Shown here piece after piece: positions 8,475 through 18,579 of a DNA stretch of 64,000 nt (position 1 is its first letter; every line of letters begins with the position of its first letter). The stretch spans positions 1 through 64,000 of the forward strand of contig NZ_CP049243.1 in assembly GCF_011046245.1 (NCBI RefSeq). Direction: 5' to 3'. The stretch is from Allorhizobium pseudoryzae. GTDB lineage: Bacteria > Pseudomonadota > Alphaproteobacteria > Rhizobiales > Rhizobiaceae. The notes under the pieces were generated by a model that worked only from the letters and a program-made list of their open reading frames with translations, made no database searches and was not told where the DNA came from. The position numbers and the translations under genes were made by a program.

Positions 8475-10631
8475 ATGAAACTCTTCCGTCTGGTCATGCT
8501 GCTCTGCGCCTCCCTATGCCTGGCTTACTCAGCCAGCGCGGCATCGGTGCTGCAACAGTATCTGCCTGCGGCCAAGGTCTCTGATCTCGTGCCGGACGCA
8601 GACGGTTTCGGTCCCATCCGCGCGGACCTGGCGGCCGCGCCCGTGTTGAAGGGCGGCGAGACTGTGGGCTGGGTGTTTGCCACCTCTGATTTCGTCGGCA
8701 CGACCGGCTATTCTGGCAAGCCGATCCACACGCTGGTGGCGGTTGGTCTCGACGCCAAGATCATCGGCGTGAAATTGGTTAAGCATTCTGAACCCATCGT
8801 CCTGATCGGCATCCCGGAAGCCAAGGTCAAAGGCCTGGTTTCCGCATATGCTGGACTGGACCTGGTCTCGGAGGCGAAATCCGGCGGTACCGCACATGAT
8901 GTGGACATCATCTCCGGCGCCACCGTTACCGTGATGGTGATCGACGATTCCATCGTCCGGTCTGGCTTGAAGGTGGCGCGCGCGCTTGGGCTTGGCGGTC
9001 TGGCACCGGAAAGCGAACAGTCCGGCCCGCGCTTCACCGTTGATCTTGATGCCGCCTCACCGTCCGACTGGATCGAGGCCGAGGGTGACGGCACCATCCG
9101 CCGATTGTCCCTCGATGTGGCGCAGGTCAATGCAGCCTTTGCCGAGCATGCTGATGCGCGGGCGCGCGAGCGGGCCCTGACGGAGCCGCCGGAAACCACA
9201 TTTATCGACATGCATGTGGCGCTGGTCTCAGTGCCATCGATCGGCAAGGCCCTGCTCGGGCAAGCCGAGCAGGGCAATCTGGGGACTTGGCTGAAGGAGG
9301 GCGAAAACGCCATCGCCATCGCCGGCAGAGGGCTCTACTCCTTCAAAGGATCGGGTTATGTGCGCGGCGGCATTTTCGACCGCATCGTTCTGATCCAGGA
9401 CGACGTGTCGGTTCGCTTTCGCGATCGTGATCACCGTCGACTGGGAGGGATTGCGCTTTCCGGTACGCCCGAATTCACTGAGATGGACGTCTTTCGGATT
9501 CCCGCCAATGTCGGCTTCGATCCGACCAAGCCTTTCCGCATCCAGCTTCTGGCGCATCGCGAGGTCGGACCGATCGAAAAGGTTTTCCATACCTTCGACC
9601 TCGGCTACCAACTGCCGCAGAAATACCTGAAGGCCGTCGCCCAGCCGGCGGTCGAGGTCGCTAGCGTCGCGGATCGTGACGAGGGCTCTGCCCAAGCGGA
9701 CCTGTGGAAGCGCATCTGGCGCGACAAAACGCTGGAGATCACCGTTCTCGGCGCCATGCTGTTCGTGCTGACGGCAGTGTTCTTCTTCCAGACCTATGCC
9801 GTCAGGAATGCGAGAGCCTTTTACATCTTCCGTATCGCCTTCCTCATGGTGACATTGGTTTTCCTAGGCTGGTATGCCAATGCCCAGCTCTCGGTGGTCA
9901 ACCTGATGGCCCTGTTTGGCAGCCTGGTTACCGGCTTTTCCTGGCAGGCTTTCCTGCTCGATCCGTTGACCTTTATCCTCTGGTTCTCGGTGGCGGCTGC
10001 GCTGCTGTTCTGGGGCCGCGGTGCGTATTGCGGGTGGCTTTGCCCGTTTGGCGCTCTGCAGGAGCTGACGAACCAGATCGCCCGAAAATTGCACATCCCC
10101 CAATGGACGCTGCCCTGGGGACTGCATGAGCGGCTGTGGCCGCTGAAATACATGATTTTCCTCGGCCTGTTCGGGGTCTCTCTGATGAGCGTCGAGCAGG
10201 CCGAGCACCTGGCCGAGATCGAGCCCTTCAAGACTGCGATCATCCTCAAGTTCATCCGGGCCTGGCCATTCGTCGCCTATGCGGTAGCGCTTCTGGTCGC
10301 CGGCCTGTTCGTCGAGCGCTTCTACTGCCGCTATCTCTGCCCGCTTGGTGCCGCACTCGCGATCCCGGCGCGCATGCGCATGTTCGACTGGTTGAAGCGC
10401 TACCACGAATGCGGCAACCCCTGTCAGACCTGCTCCAACCAGTGTCCGGTACAGGCCATTCACAAGACCGGCGAAATCAATCCGAACGAGTGCATCAACT
10501 GCCTCCACTGTCAGGTGCTCTACCAGTCAGAAACCGTCTGCCCCGTCGTGATTAAAAAAATGAAGTCACGGGCAAAGCTTGCGGCGAGTCCGGGCGGTGC
10601 GCCGATCAGCCAATCCGCAGCCAAAGTCTAA
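8475..10631 (+). CDS. nosR: NosR, membrane flavo/iron-sulfur protein for N2O reduction
   Basis: Polytopic protein of 718 aa needed for nos expression and for electron delivery to NosZ. It has an N-terminal signal peptide, then a periplasmic FMN-binding domain (about 60-170) with the flavinylation motif SGATVT at 147-152. Membrane helices follow from about 415. Two NapH-like cysteine motifs (CGWLCPFGA and CRYLCPLGA) precede a C-terminal ferredoxin-like region with repeated Cys (CQTCSNQCP, CINCLHC). The flavin is probably attached by NosX of the same operon. Translation starts at an ATG preceded by GGGAAATCTGGA. Confidence 0.95.
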   Translation: MKLFRLVMLLCASLCLAYSASAASVLQQYLPAAKVSDLVPDADGFGPIRADLAAAPVLKGGETVGWVFATSDFVGTTGYSGKPIHTLVAVGLDAKIIGVKLVKHSEPIVLIGIPEAKVKGLVSAYAGLDLVSEAKSGGTAHDVDIISGATVTVMVIDDSIVRSGLKVARALGLGGLAPESEQSGPRFTVDLDAASPSDWIEAEGDGTIRRLSLDVAQVNAAFAEHADARARERALTEPPETTFIDMHVALVSVPSIGKALLGQAEQGNLGTWLKEGENAIAIAGRGLYSFKGSGYVRGGIFDRIVLIQDDVSVRFRDRDHRRLGGIALSGTPEFTEMDVFRIPANVGFDPTKPFRIQLLAHREVGPIEKVFHTFDLGYQLPQKYLKAVAQPAVEVASVADRDEGSAQADLWKRIWRDKTLEITVLGAMLFVLTAVFFFQTYAVRNARAFYIFRIAFLMVTLVFLGWYANAQLSVVNLMALFGSLVTGFSWQAFLLDPLTFILWFSVAAALLFWGRGAYCGWLCPFGALQELTNQIARKLHIPQWTLPWGLHERLWPLKYMIFLGLFGVSLMSVEQAEHLAEIEPFKTAIILKFIRAWPFVAYAVALLVAGLFVERFYCRYLCPLGAALAIPARMRMFDWLKRYHECGNPCQTCSNQCPVQAIHKTGEINPNECINCLHCQVLYQSETVCPVVIKKMKSRAKLAASPGGAPISQSAAKV

Positions 10632-10666
10632 CCGAAGCCAAATCTAACTGAAGAAGGACATCGACG

Positions 10667-12595
10667 ATGGAAACGAAAGAAACCAGAGGCCTGAGCCGGC
10701 GAGAGCTGTTCAGCGCGACGGCCGGCACTGCCGTTCTGGCGGGAAGCATGGGAGCAGGCGCACTGGGCTTAAGCGCCGCTGTTCTGTCAACACCGGCGCT
10801 CGCTGCTGCCGAAGGTGATGGCTCCGTCTCGCCTGGCAAGCTCGACGACTATTACGGCTTCTGGTCCTCAGGGCAAACGGGCGAAATGCGCATTCTCGGC
10901 ATCCCTTCAATGCGCGAACTGATGCGAGTCCCGGTGTTCAACCGCTGCTCGGCCACTGGCTGGGGGCAGACCAATGAATCGATCCGCATCCATCAGCGGA
11001 CCATGTCCGAGAAGACAAAGAAGCAGCTCGCCGCCAACGGCAAGAAGATCCATGACAATGGCGATCTGCATCACGTCCACATGTCCTTCACTGAAGGTAA
11101 GTATGACGGTCGCTTCCTGTTCATGAACGACAAGGCCAATACGCGCGTTGCCCGCGTTCGCTGCGACGTGATGAAGACCGACGCCATTCTGGAAATCCCG
11201 AATGCCAAGGGTATCCACGGCATGCGCCCGCAGAAGTGGCCGAAGACAAACTACGTCTTCTGCAACGGCGAAGACGAAGCGCCGCTCAATAACGACGGCT
11301 CGACCATGACGGATGTTTCGACCTATGTGAACATTTTTACCGCAGTCGATGCCGAAAAGTGGGATGTCGCCTGGCAGGTCAAGGTCTCGGGCAATCTCGA
11401 CAACTGCGACGCCGACTACGAAGGCAAATGGGCCTTCTCGACCAGCTACAATTCCGAAATGGGCATGAACCTGGAAGAGATGACCAAGTCCGAGATGGAC
11501 CACGTTGTTGTCTTTAACCTGGCCGAAATCGAAAAGGCGATCGCCGCTGGTCAGTATGAGGAAGTCAACGGCGTTAAAGTTGTCGACGGCCGCAAGGAAG
11601 CCAAGTCGCTCTTCACGCGATACATCCCGATCGCCAACAATCCACATGGCTGCAACATGGCGCCGGACAAGAAGCACCTGTGCATCGGCGGCAAGCTTTC
11701 GCCCACCGTCACTGTGCTTGACGTGACCAAGTTCGACGCGCTGTTCTATGACAACGCCGAGCCGCGTAGCGCCGTCGTCGCCGAACCGGAACTGGGCCTT
11801 GGGCCCTTGCACACCGCCTTCGATGGTCGCGGTAATGCCTACACTTCACTATTCCTCGACAGCCAGGTGGCCAAGTGGAACATCGAGGACGCCATCAAGT
11901 CCTATGCCGGCGAAAAGATCAATCCGATCAAGGACAAAATCGACGTCCAGTACCAGCCGGGTCACTTGAAGACGGTCATGGGTGAAACGCTCGACGCTTC
12001 AAATGACTGGATGGTTTGCCTGTGCAAGTTCTCCAAGGACCGTTTCCTGAACGTCGGGCCGTTGAAGCCCGAGAACGATCAGTTGATCGACATTTCCGGC
12101 GACAAGATGAAGCTCGTGCATGATGGCCCGACATTCGCCGAGCCGCACGACGCGATCGCGGTCGCACCGTCGATCCTGCCCAACATCCGCTCGACATGGG
12201 ACCGCAACGACCTGATGTGGGCCGAAACCCGCAAGCAGGCCGAAGCTGATGGCGTCAACATCGACGAGTGGACCGATGCCGTTATCCGTGATGGCAATAA
12301 GGTGCGCGTCTACATGACCTCGGTCGCGCCAGCTTTCAGCCAGGAGAGCTTCACGGTCAAGGAGGGGGACGAGGTGACTGTCATCGTCACCAATCTCGAC
12401 GACATTGACGATCTGACACATGGTTTCACCATGGGCAATCATGGCGTGGCGATCGAGATCGGCCCTCAGCAGACGAGTTCGGTCACGTTCGTTGCGGCCA
12501 ATGCCGGCGTCTACTGGTACTATTGCCAGTGGTTCTGCCATGCTCTGCATATGGAAATGCGCGGACGCATGTTCGTCGAGCCAAAAGGCGCTTGA
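10667..12595 (+). CDS. nosZ: NosZ nitrous oxide reductase, clade I (Tat)
   Basis: Periplasmic copper enzyme reducing N2O to N2. The 642-residue precursor begins with a twin-arginine signal (LSRRELF, residues 9-15), which marks the clade I, Tat-exported type. The CuZ ligands begin with DLHHVHM (His135, 136 and 138). The C-terminal cupredoxin domain has the CuA set Cys620, Cys624, His628 and Met631. All visible ligands are intact, so the enzyme should be active. The start is preceded by GAAGAAGGA, 35 bp after nosR. Confidence 0.97.
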   Translation: METKETRGLSRRELFSATAGTAVLAGSMGAGALGLSAAVLSTPALAAAEGDGSVSPGKLDDYYGFWSSGQTGEMRILGIPSMRELMRVPVFNRCSATGWGQTNESIRIHQRTMSEKTKKQLAANGKKIHDNGDLHHVHMSFTEGKYDGRFLFMNDKANTRVARVRCDVMKTDAILEIPNAKGIHGMRPQKWPKTNYVFCNGEDEAPLNNDGSTMTDVSTYVNIFTAVDAEKWDVAWQVKVSGNLDNCDADYEGKWAFSTSYNSEMGMNLEEMTKSEMDHVVVFNLAEIEKAIAAGQYEEVNGVKVVDGRKEAKSLFTRYIPIANNPHGCNMAPDKKHLCIGGKLSPTVTVLDVTKFDALFYDNAEPRSAVVAEPELGLGPLHTAFDGRGNAYTSLFLDSQVAKWNIEDAIKSYAGEKINPIKDKIDVQYQPGHLKTVMGETLDASNDWMVCLCKFSKDRFLNVGPLKPENDQLIDISGDKMKLVHDGPTFAEPHDAIAVAPSILPNIRSTWDRNDLMWAETRKQAEADGVNIDEWTDAVIRDGNKVRVYMTSVAPAFSQESFTVKEGDEVTVIVTNLDDIDDLTHGFTMGNHGVAIEIGPQQTSSVTFVAANAGVYWYYCQWFCHALHMEMRGRMFVEPKGA

Positions 12596-12598
12596 GCC

Positions 12599-13927
12599 AT
12601 GAGGCTGCTCGTTCTCCTGCTCGGTCTTGTTCTCGCCTCGCCGCTTGCGGCCGGGGAGCGCTCGGTCGCGCCGGGCGCGGGCAGTCTAGCGACAGCCATC
12701 GCCGAGGCAGCACCAGGTGATGTTTTGACACTGACCGACGGGACCTACCTTGGCCCCGTCGTGATCGATCGGTCCCTTGCCATCGTAGGCCCGCGCGGCG
12801 CGGTTGTTGATGGCCAAGGTTCAGGTAGCGTGATTGAGATAACTGCGCCCGATGTCCGCTTGGCCGGGTTCACGGTGACGGGTTCGGGACGGGTCAACCA
12901 GGACCTCGACGCCGGCGTGAAGATCGAAAAAGGCGCGGACCGCGCCCGTGTCGAAAAACTGCTCGTCACCGGCAACATGCATGGCATCGACGTGCATGGC
13001 GGCCGCGACACGGTGGTGACCGGCAACGAGATCATCGGCACCGACAGTCCGCGCATGAACGAGAGGGGCAATGGCATCTATGTCTGGAACAGCCCCGGCA
13101 CACTCCTAGAGAACAATTTCATACGCTTTGGCCGCGACGGCATCTTCTCAAATGCCAGCTCCAACAGCATCTATCGCGGCAATGTTATGCGCGACCTGCG
13201 TTTTGCCGTACATTTCATGTACACTCGCAACACCGAGGTTTCCGGCAACATCTCGATCGGCAACCATCTCGGCTTTGCCATCATGTTCTCAAACCAGGCA
13301 AAGATACTGAGCAATCTCAGCCTCGGCGACCGTGACCATGGGCTGATGCTGAACTATGCCAACAATGCCGATGTCACCGGCAATCTGGTGCGTGGCGGCA
13401 CGAAGAAGTGCCTGTTCATTTACAACGCCCACAAGAACCTGATCTGGGATAACCGATTTGAGGGCTGCGGTATCGGCATTCACTTCACCGCTGGTTCGGA
13501 GAAGAACGCGCTTACCGGCAACGCCTTCATCGCCAATCGCGAGCAGGTGAAATATGTCGGCACCCGCAACATGGAATGGAGCCATGAGGGGCGGGGCAAT
13601 TTCTGGTCCGACCATCCGGCCTTCGACCTCAATGGCGACGGCATCGCCGACGGGTTTTTCCGACCGAACGACGTGATGGACCAGATCCTCTGGTCGCAGC
13701 CCGCCGCCAGCCTTTTGATCGGTTCTCCCGCCGTGCAACTCGTGCGCTGGAGCCAGCGAGATTTCCCTGCCACGTTGCCGGGCGGCGTGCGCGACAGCGC
13801 CCCGTTGATGCGCCCGCTGACAATCACCGTGCCCCCCGAAATTCTCGGCTACGAAGCCGAGGCCGCCGGCCGCTGGGCAACAGGACATTATGATGACACC
13901 GACCCTGACAATCTCTCGGCTCACTAA
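12599..13927 (+). CDS. nosD: NosD periplasmic beta-helix copper-maturation protein
   Basis: A 442-residue secreted protein with a signal peptide (residues 1-18) and repeated right-handed beta-helix units, seen as many G-N-x-I/V strands between about 80 and 330. With the NosFY ABC transporter it is needed to build the CuZ site of NosZ. It starts 3 bp after the nosZ stop. Its last 38 bp overlap the start of nosF in another frame, an unusually long overlap that should couple their translation. Confidence 0.93.
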   Translation: MRLLVLLLGLVLASPLAAGERSVAPGAGSLATAIAEAAPGDVLTLTDGTYLGPVVIDRSLAIVGPRGAVVDGQGSGSVIEITAPDVRLAGFTVTGSGRVNQDLDAGVKIEKGADRARVEKLLVTGNMHGIDVHGGRDTVVTGNEIIGTDSPRMNERGNGIYVWNSPGTLLENNFIRFGRDGIFSNASSNSIYRGNVMRDLRFAVHFMYTRNTEVSGNISIGNHLGFAIMFSNQAKILSNLSLGDRDHGLMLNYANNADVTGNLVRGGTKKCLFIYNAHKNLIWDNRFEGCGIGIHFTAGSEKNALTGNAFIANREQVKYVGTRNMEWSHEGRGNFWSDHPAFDLNGDGIADGFFRPNDVMDQILWSQPAASLLIGSPAVQLVRWSQRDFPATLPGGVRDSAPLMRPLTITVPPEILGYEAEAAGRWATGHYDDTDPDNLSAH

Positions 13928-14792
13928 GTGCTTCCAGTCTGTCGAGGCACTGAAGCAGGTCTCGCTGGCTCTTCAGCCGGGAAAACGCGCCGCTTTGCTC
14001 GGCCACAACGGAGCCGGCAAGTCGACGATGATGAAGATCATCCTCGGGCTGATCCCGTTCGACAGCGGCGAGGTCTCTGTTTGTGGCGAAGCGCCGGGGT
14101 CGGCCGCAGCCCGCATGCAGGTTGCCTATCTGCCGGAAAATGTCGCATTCCATCCGGCGCTCACGGGCGAGGAGCAGATTAGTCACTATCTTTCGCTGCG
14201 CGGCGACAATCCGCGTATCGCGTCGCAGCTTCTGGCCCGAGTCGGCCTCGCCCATGCGGCGCGCCGGCGGATCGGCACCTATTCCAAGGGCATGCGCCAG
14301 CGCGTGGGACTCGCCCAGTCCCTGATCGGCCGCCCGCGTCTTCTGGTGCTCGATGAGCCGACCTCGGGCCTTGATCCGGTCTCGCGGCGGGATTTCTACG
14401 ACCTGCTCGATGGCCTCTCGGCCGATGGCACGGCGATCCTGCTCTCCTCGCATGTCTTGACCGAGGTCGAGGCGCGCACCGACAGCATCCTCATCCTGTC
14501 GGGAGGGAAATTGGTGGCGGAAGGTACGCTTGCCGATTTGCGTGCACAGGCTGCCCTGCCGATCACGCTCCTCGTTCGTCCGGCGGAAGGGCGTGCCACT
14601 TCGCTCGCTGCGGTATTTCCGGAAGCCACCATCGGCTCAGACGGCATGCTGCGCTTCTCCTGCCCGCAGGCGGACAAGCTGCCGCTTCTCGCCAGCATCA
14701 CCGCGCTCGGCCCGGAAGTTGCGGACCTTGATGTGATCCCACCCAGCCTTGAGGACATTTATAGCCATTTCAGCCGGAGGGACGGGCAATGA
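13890..14792 (+). CDS. nosF: NosF ABC transporter ATPase
   Basis: ATP-binding subunit (300 aa) of the NosDFY maturation transporter. It has Walker A GHNGAGKST near residue 38, the signature YSKGMRQRVGLA, Walker B LLVLDEPTSG and the switch region LSSHVLTEVE. The ATG-ATG start lies inside nosD, 38 bp before its stop. The end overlaps nosY by 4 bp. Confidence 0.93.
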   Translation: MMTPTLTISRLTKCFQSVEALKQVSLALQPGKRAALLGHNGAGKSTMMKIILGLIPFDSGEVSVCGEAPGSAAARMQVAYLPENVAFHPALTGEEQISHYLSLRGDNPRIASQLLARVGLAHAARRRIGTYSKGMRQRVGLAQSLIGRPRLLVLDEPTSGLDPVSRRDFYDLLDGLSADGTAILLSSHVLTEVEARTDSILILSGGKLVAEGTLADLRAQAALPITLLVRPAEGRATSLAAVFPEATIGSDGMLRFSCPQADKLPLLASITALGPEVADLDVIPPSLEDIYSHFSRRDGQ

Positions 14793-15610
14793 GCTGTATC
14801 CTCGCCACCGCGGCAATCGAGTTCCGCATCGCGTTTCGCAATCGTTGGGTGCTGATCGCGACCGGCATGATGGTGCTTTTCGCGCTCGTACTGGCGGCTG
14901 CGGGGTCAGCGCCCACGGGTGATGTCGACGTTGACCGGCTCTCGGTGACGGTCGCCTCGCTGACTTCGCTTGCCGTCTACCTTGTTCCGCTTCTGGCGCT
15001 GCTAATGAGCTTCGATGCGGTGGCTGGCGAGGTGGAGCGCGGTACTTTGCCACTGCTGCTCACCTATCCGGTCTCGCGCCTTCAGATCCTGCTTGGCAAA
15101 CTTTTGGCGCACCTGGCGATCCTCGCGCTCGCGGTAACGCTCGGCTATGGCGCAGCGCTGGTGATGGCGGTCTGGTCCGATCCGGGTGCGATTCAGGGCA
15201 TCGGCTCCATGGTCCGACTGATCTGGTCTTCGGTTTTGCTGGGCGCGACCTTCCTTGGCGCGGGGTATGCGCTGTCTGCCCTAGCACAGCGCCCCTCTGG
15301 GGCAGCGGGTCTTGCGGTCGCACTCTGGCTGGTCGCCGTTGTGCTTTATGATCTCGCGCTTTTGGCTCTGATTGTCACCGATGGCGGTGGCGTCTTTACC
15401 ACGCGGGCTTTGCCAGTTGCTCTGCTTGCTAATCCGGCGGATGCCTTTCGCGTCTTCAACCTGTCGGCTGGGCAGGCGGTCGCGGTTGCAGGCGGTATAG
15501 GCGGCGCTGCAGGGGCTATCCCACTCTGGCAATCCGCAGCTTCACTATTTGTCTGGCCACTGCTGGCTATCACACTGGCGCTTGCCGCTTTCAGAAAGGT
15601 GACGCCATGA
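14789..15610 (+). CDS. nosY: NosY ABC transporter permease
   Basis: Inner-membrane subunit of 273 aa with six predicted helices, of the ABC-2 type seen in NosY. It has the conserved segment AGEVERGTLPLLLTYPVSR near residue 80, characteristic of this family. It pairs with NosF and contacts NosD in the periplasm. Four-base overlaps link it to nosF and nosL. Confidence 0.92.
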   Translation: MSCILATAAIEFRIAFRNRWVLIATGMMVLFALVLAAAGSAPTGDVDVDRLSVTVASLTSLAVYLVPLLALLMSFDAVAGEVERGTLPLLLTYPVSRLQILLGKLLAHLAILALAVTLGYGAALVMAVWSDPGAIQGIGSMVRLIWSSVLLGATFLGAGYALSALAQRPSGAAGLAVALWLVAVVLYDLALLALIVTDGGGVFTTRALPVALLANPADAFRVFNLSAGQAVAVAGGIGGAAGAIPLWQSAASLFVWPLLAITLALAAFRKVTP

Positions 15611-16206
15611 GTTTGCGCATGCGATCTTTGCTACGTTCCATCATTATCCTTGGCTCGCTCTCGCTGCTGGTGGCCTGTCAGGAAAAAACTGCTCAGGATA
15701 CGACACCGCAGGATATGACCGTCGAGACTCTAGGTCATTACTGCCAGATGAATCTGCTGGAGCATCCCGGCCCAAAGGGCCAGGTGTTTCTCGAGGGCAT
15801 GCCTGCCCCCTTATTCTTCAGCCAGGTGCGTGATGCCATCGCATATATGCGGGGGCCAGAGCAGATGGCGCCCATCGTTGCCGTCTATGTCAACGATATG
15901 GGCGCCTCAGGCGCGACCTGGGATAGTCCCGGTGACGGCAACTGGATCGCTGTCGATAAGGCCGTCTATGTCATCGGTTCGGTCCGGCAAGGCGGCATGG
16001 GAGCGCCGGAGGCCGTGCCGTTTTCGAGCCGCGAAAAGGCCGTGCTGTTTGCCAGTGCCGAAGGCGGCGAGGTACTGTCCTTTGACCAGATCACCGACGA
16101 TATGGTGCTGACCCCGGCCGACGTCGAACCCAATTCGAACGTGGGCGATGGTGATGCTGAATTCCAGAACCGCCTGCGTGCCCTGCCCAACAATGCTGGA
16201 GGCTGA
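15607..16206 (+). CDS. nosL: NosL copper-binding lipoprotein
   Basis: A 199-residue lipoprotein that carries Cu(I) to NosZ via NosD. The lipobox is at about residue 24 (LLVAC). The conserved metal motif is HYCQMN near residue 47. The rest follows the NosL pattern, including the AIAYMRGPEQ segment and the late DQITDDMVL segment. It overlaps nosY by 4 bp and sits 3 bp before nosX. Confidence 0.92.
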   Translation: MSLRMRSLLRSIIILGSLSLLVACQEKTAQDTTPQDMTVETLGHYCQMNLLEHPGPKGQVFLEGMPAPLFFSQVRDAIAYMRGPEQMAPIVAVYVNDMGASGATWDSPGDGNWIAVDKAVYVIGSVRQGGMGAPEAVPFSSREKAVLFASAEGGEVLSFDQITDDMVLTPADVEPNSNVGDGDAEFQNRLRALPNNAGG

Positions 16207-16209
16207 GCT

Positions 16210-17121
16210 ATGCTGACAACACGTCGCCGACTGATTGCAATTTCCGCCGCGCTTGCGCTTTTGCCGACCGCCGCTCGTGCAAGACACCACCACAAGAAAC
16301 TCTGGACCGGACAAGCGCTTGGCGCCCGCGCATCGCTCCGAATCGACCATCCAGACGGGGAAGCGATTGCCGCTCGCGCCATGGCCGAAATCGATCGGCT
16401 GGAGGACATTCTCAGCCTTTATCGTGCAGATAGTGCGCTGGCTCGGCTGAACAGGTTGGGCCATCTCGACAGTCCGCCCTTCGAACTTCTTGAATGCCTG
16501 TCGCTTGCCAGCGCCGTGAACCGTGCCAGCGGCCGAAGGTTTGATCCGACTGTGCAGCCGCTTTGGGTAGTCTGGGCTGAAGCGGCGGCTCGAGGTACGC
16601 AGCCGGACGCGGGAGCGATCGCTGCGGTGAAAGAGTTTGTCGGCTGGGAGAAGGTCGAGATGGATTCAGCAAGGATCAGTCTTCGACCGGGAATGGCACT
16701 AACCTTGAACGGTATTGGCCAAGGCTATGTCGCTGACCGTGTGGCTTCGTTGCTGGAAGCCGAAGGGCTGTCGGACATTCTGATCGACACTGGCGAATTG
16801 CGCGCCCTTGGCGGCAGGCCGATTGGTGACGACTGGCCGGTTCGTCTCGAAGGCGGTGAGTTTGTCGGCTTGCGACAACGCGCTCTCGCCACATCGTCGC
16901 CTCTTGGTACGACATTCGACGCTGCCGGACGGCAGGGTCACATTCTTAATCCCGTTAGCGGAACACCAGCACCGGAGATTTGGCGCGCTGTGTCGATTTC
17001 AGCACCCACCGCGGCAGTTGCAGATGCGCTCTCAACGACTGCTTGCCTTCTCAACGACGTAAGTCAAATTGAGCTTCTTGTTCAAGGCTTCCCAGGTTCA
17101 CGATTGGAGTTGGCAGTATGA
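16210..17121 (+). CDS. nosX: NosX, ApbE-type FAD:protein FMN transferase
   Basis: Periplasmic flavinyltransferase of 303 aa. The signal peptide has an RRR stretch (TTRRRLIAIS), suggesting Tat export. The ApbE core includes the DTGELRALGG segment near residue 195 and GIGQGYVADRV near 172. In denitrifiers this enzyme attaches FMN to NosR at the SGATVT motif, which is present in this operon. It is the last gene of nosRZDFYLX. The following 294 bp to the next gene show no clear terminator with a T-tract. Confidence 0.9.
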   Translation: MLTTRRRLIAISAALALLPTAARARHHHKKLWTGQALGARASLRIDHPDGEAIAARAMAEIDRLEDILSLYRADSALARLNRLGHLDSPPFELLECLSLASAVNRASGRRFDPTVQPLWVVWAEAAARGTQPDAGAIAAVKEFVGWEKVEMDSARISLRPGMALTLNGIGQGYVADRVASLLEAEGLSDILIDTGELRALGGRPIGDDWPVRLEGGEFVGLRQRALATSSPLGTTFDAAGRQGHILNPVSGTPAPEIWRAVSISAPTAAVADALSTTACLLNDVSQIELLVQGFPGSRLELAV

Positions 17122-17415
17122 CCGCCTAAATGTTCCATAATTATACTTATGCGATTTTTACTAACATGTTGATATAAAAGAGAAAATGGACTTTCAGATG
17201 GGCGGGTTGAGCCCTTTCTCCACTTAACCTGAAGCCCGTATATGGATGTGGATTAAATTAAATCTGGCCACTCATGAGGCCAGCTATTGAACCTCTATGG
17301 TCCATGCTTCACCCATTGAGATTTGCTCCTCTCACCGCAATTGTGGGCACCAAGCGTTATAGCTGTATGTGCTACAACGCCGTCGGCGTCGATATCAGCA
17401 GCAAGGGACAGTGGC

Positions 17416-18099
17416 ATGTGTGGCCGCTTCACCAATACGATGACCTGGGCCGAAATCCACGCCCTTTACAATATCCACGCTGAGGCCCCGCCTCCGTCGA
17501 ACATGCCGGCGCGCTACAACATCGCGCCGACACAGAACGTCCATTTCGCCCACAAGGACAAAGCCGGTGACCTCGAAATCGACTGCGGGCGCTGGTGGCT
17601 CGTGCCCTTCTTCGCCAAGGAATTGCCGAAGGCCGCGATGTTCAATGCGAGGATCGAGACCGTCGACACTTCAGGGGCATTCCGCGGACCCTTCAAGTCG
17701 AAGCGCTGCCTCATCCCCGCCGATGGCTATTTCGAATGGACCACAAGCGAAGAGGACGGCAAGAAAGACCCATGGCTGTTGCAGCTCCCTGAGGGAAAGC
17801 CTTTCTCGTTCGCCGGACTATGGGCGCATAACGACAAGCTAGGCGTCACCAGCTGCACGATCATCACAGCGCCAGCCGTGGACCACATTGCGCACATTCA
17901 TACTCGAATGCCCGTCATGCTGGATCCATCGGCCTATGAGACCTGGTTGGGTGCCTCTGTTCAGGGTCCTGAAGCGAAAGCCTTCCTTCTTGAAAACCAG
18001 ATCGACAGCCAGCTCGAGTTTTACCGTGTCGGCCGGGAGGTGAACTCATCTCGCTATGATGGCAGCGACACGAAAAAGCCAATCCTGAACTCCTTGTAG
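17416..18099 (+). CDS. SRAP (YedK/HMCES) abasic-site processing protein
   Basis: A 227-residue SRAP domain protein that forms a thiazolidine crosslink with abasic sites in single-stranded DNA. The ATG at 17416 is chosen because it places the catalytic Cys at position 2 (MCGRF); a longer open frame upstream would destroy this. Other conserved parts are RYNIAPTQ, CLIPADGYFEW with the catalytic Glu, and HTRMPVML with the catalytic His. Such genes are common on plasmids, where they may protect transferred ssDNA (inference). The I78 gene follows after 25 bp. Confidence 0.9.
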   Translation: MCGRFTNTMTWAEIHALYNIHAEAPPPSNMPARYNIAPTQNVHFAHKDKAGDLEIDCGRWWLVPFFAKELPKAAMFNARIETVDTSGAFRGPFKSKRCLIPADGYFEWTTSEEDGKKDPWLLQLPEGKPFSFAGLWAHNDKLGVTSCTIITAPAVDHIAHIHTRMPVMLDPSAYETWLGASVQGPEAKAFLLENQIDSQLEFYRVGREVNSSRYDGSDTKKPILNSL

Positions 18100-18124
18100 G
18101 AGCTTCAGAGCAAGGAGGTTCCCG

Positions 18125-18421
18125 ATGAAGTCGCCGTTCTATTCCCTCCCTATGGTCGCCGCCTGTGTGGCTTTGGCCTCATCTGGTTGCAGCGCGGATG
18201 GAGCATCATCCCCGGGAGCAGGTCCGTGCAAAGCGGAAGCCGCGCAAGGGTTGGTCGGCAAGGAAAAGCCGACAGACGCCGAGGCGATGCAGCTGACTGG
18301 CGCAAAGACTGTTCGCCAGATCCAACCCGGCGACATGATAACCCAGGACTTCAGAGAGGATCGGGTGACGATCGAGACTGATCCCGCCACGGGACTGGTC
18401 ACTCGGGCCACCTGCGGCTGA
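18125..18421 (+). CDS. I78-family peptidase-inhibitor-like lipoprotein
   Basis: A 98-residue precursor with a lipobox near residue 22 (ASSGC). The mature part matches the I78 inhibitor pattern: AQGLVGK, GAKTVRQIQPG, and DFREDRVTIETD ending in CG. The family inhibits serine peptidases. A strong Shine-Dalgarno sequence (AAGGAGG) precedes the ATG. The cellular role is unknown. Confidence 0.75.
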   Translation: MKSPFYSLPMVAACVALASSGCSADGASSPGAGPCKAEAAQGLVGKEKPTDAEAMQLTGAKTVRQIQPGDMITQDFREDRVTIETDPATGLVTRATCG

Positions 18422-18445
18422 TTTATCTGTCGCTAAAGAAAAAGG

Positions 18446-18467
18446 GCCAGCGGAAGCCGCGGCCCTT
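18446..18467 (-). terminator. Hairpin terminator
   Basis: GGGCC-A-GCGG, a 3-nt loop and CCGC-GGCCC form a strong hairpin with one bulged base. On the minus strand it is followed by a T-rich stretch (TTTTTCTTT). It should end the small minus-strand gene at 18580-18765. It also lies 25 bp after the plus-strand I78 gene. Confidence 0.55.
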
Positions 18468-18579
18468 GAGGTGTGAAGGTCTATGCCTCCAGAGGGGAAC
18501 GATCGACGCGGCGGCTGGGAGGACCCGCTGTGTCAATCAAGATTCTATATGGTGAACCGATCGGCGGCCTGCAAGCTGA

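Noticed and set aside
10907..11812. 301-codon open frame antisense to nosZ
   Set aside because: It lies fully inside nosZ on the other strand, has no family motif, and is explained by high-GC third-position bias.
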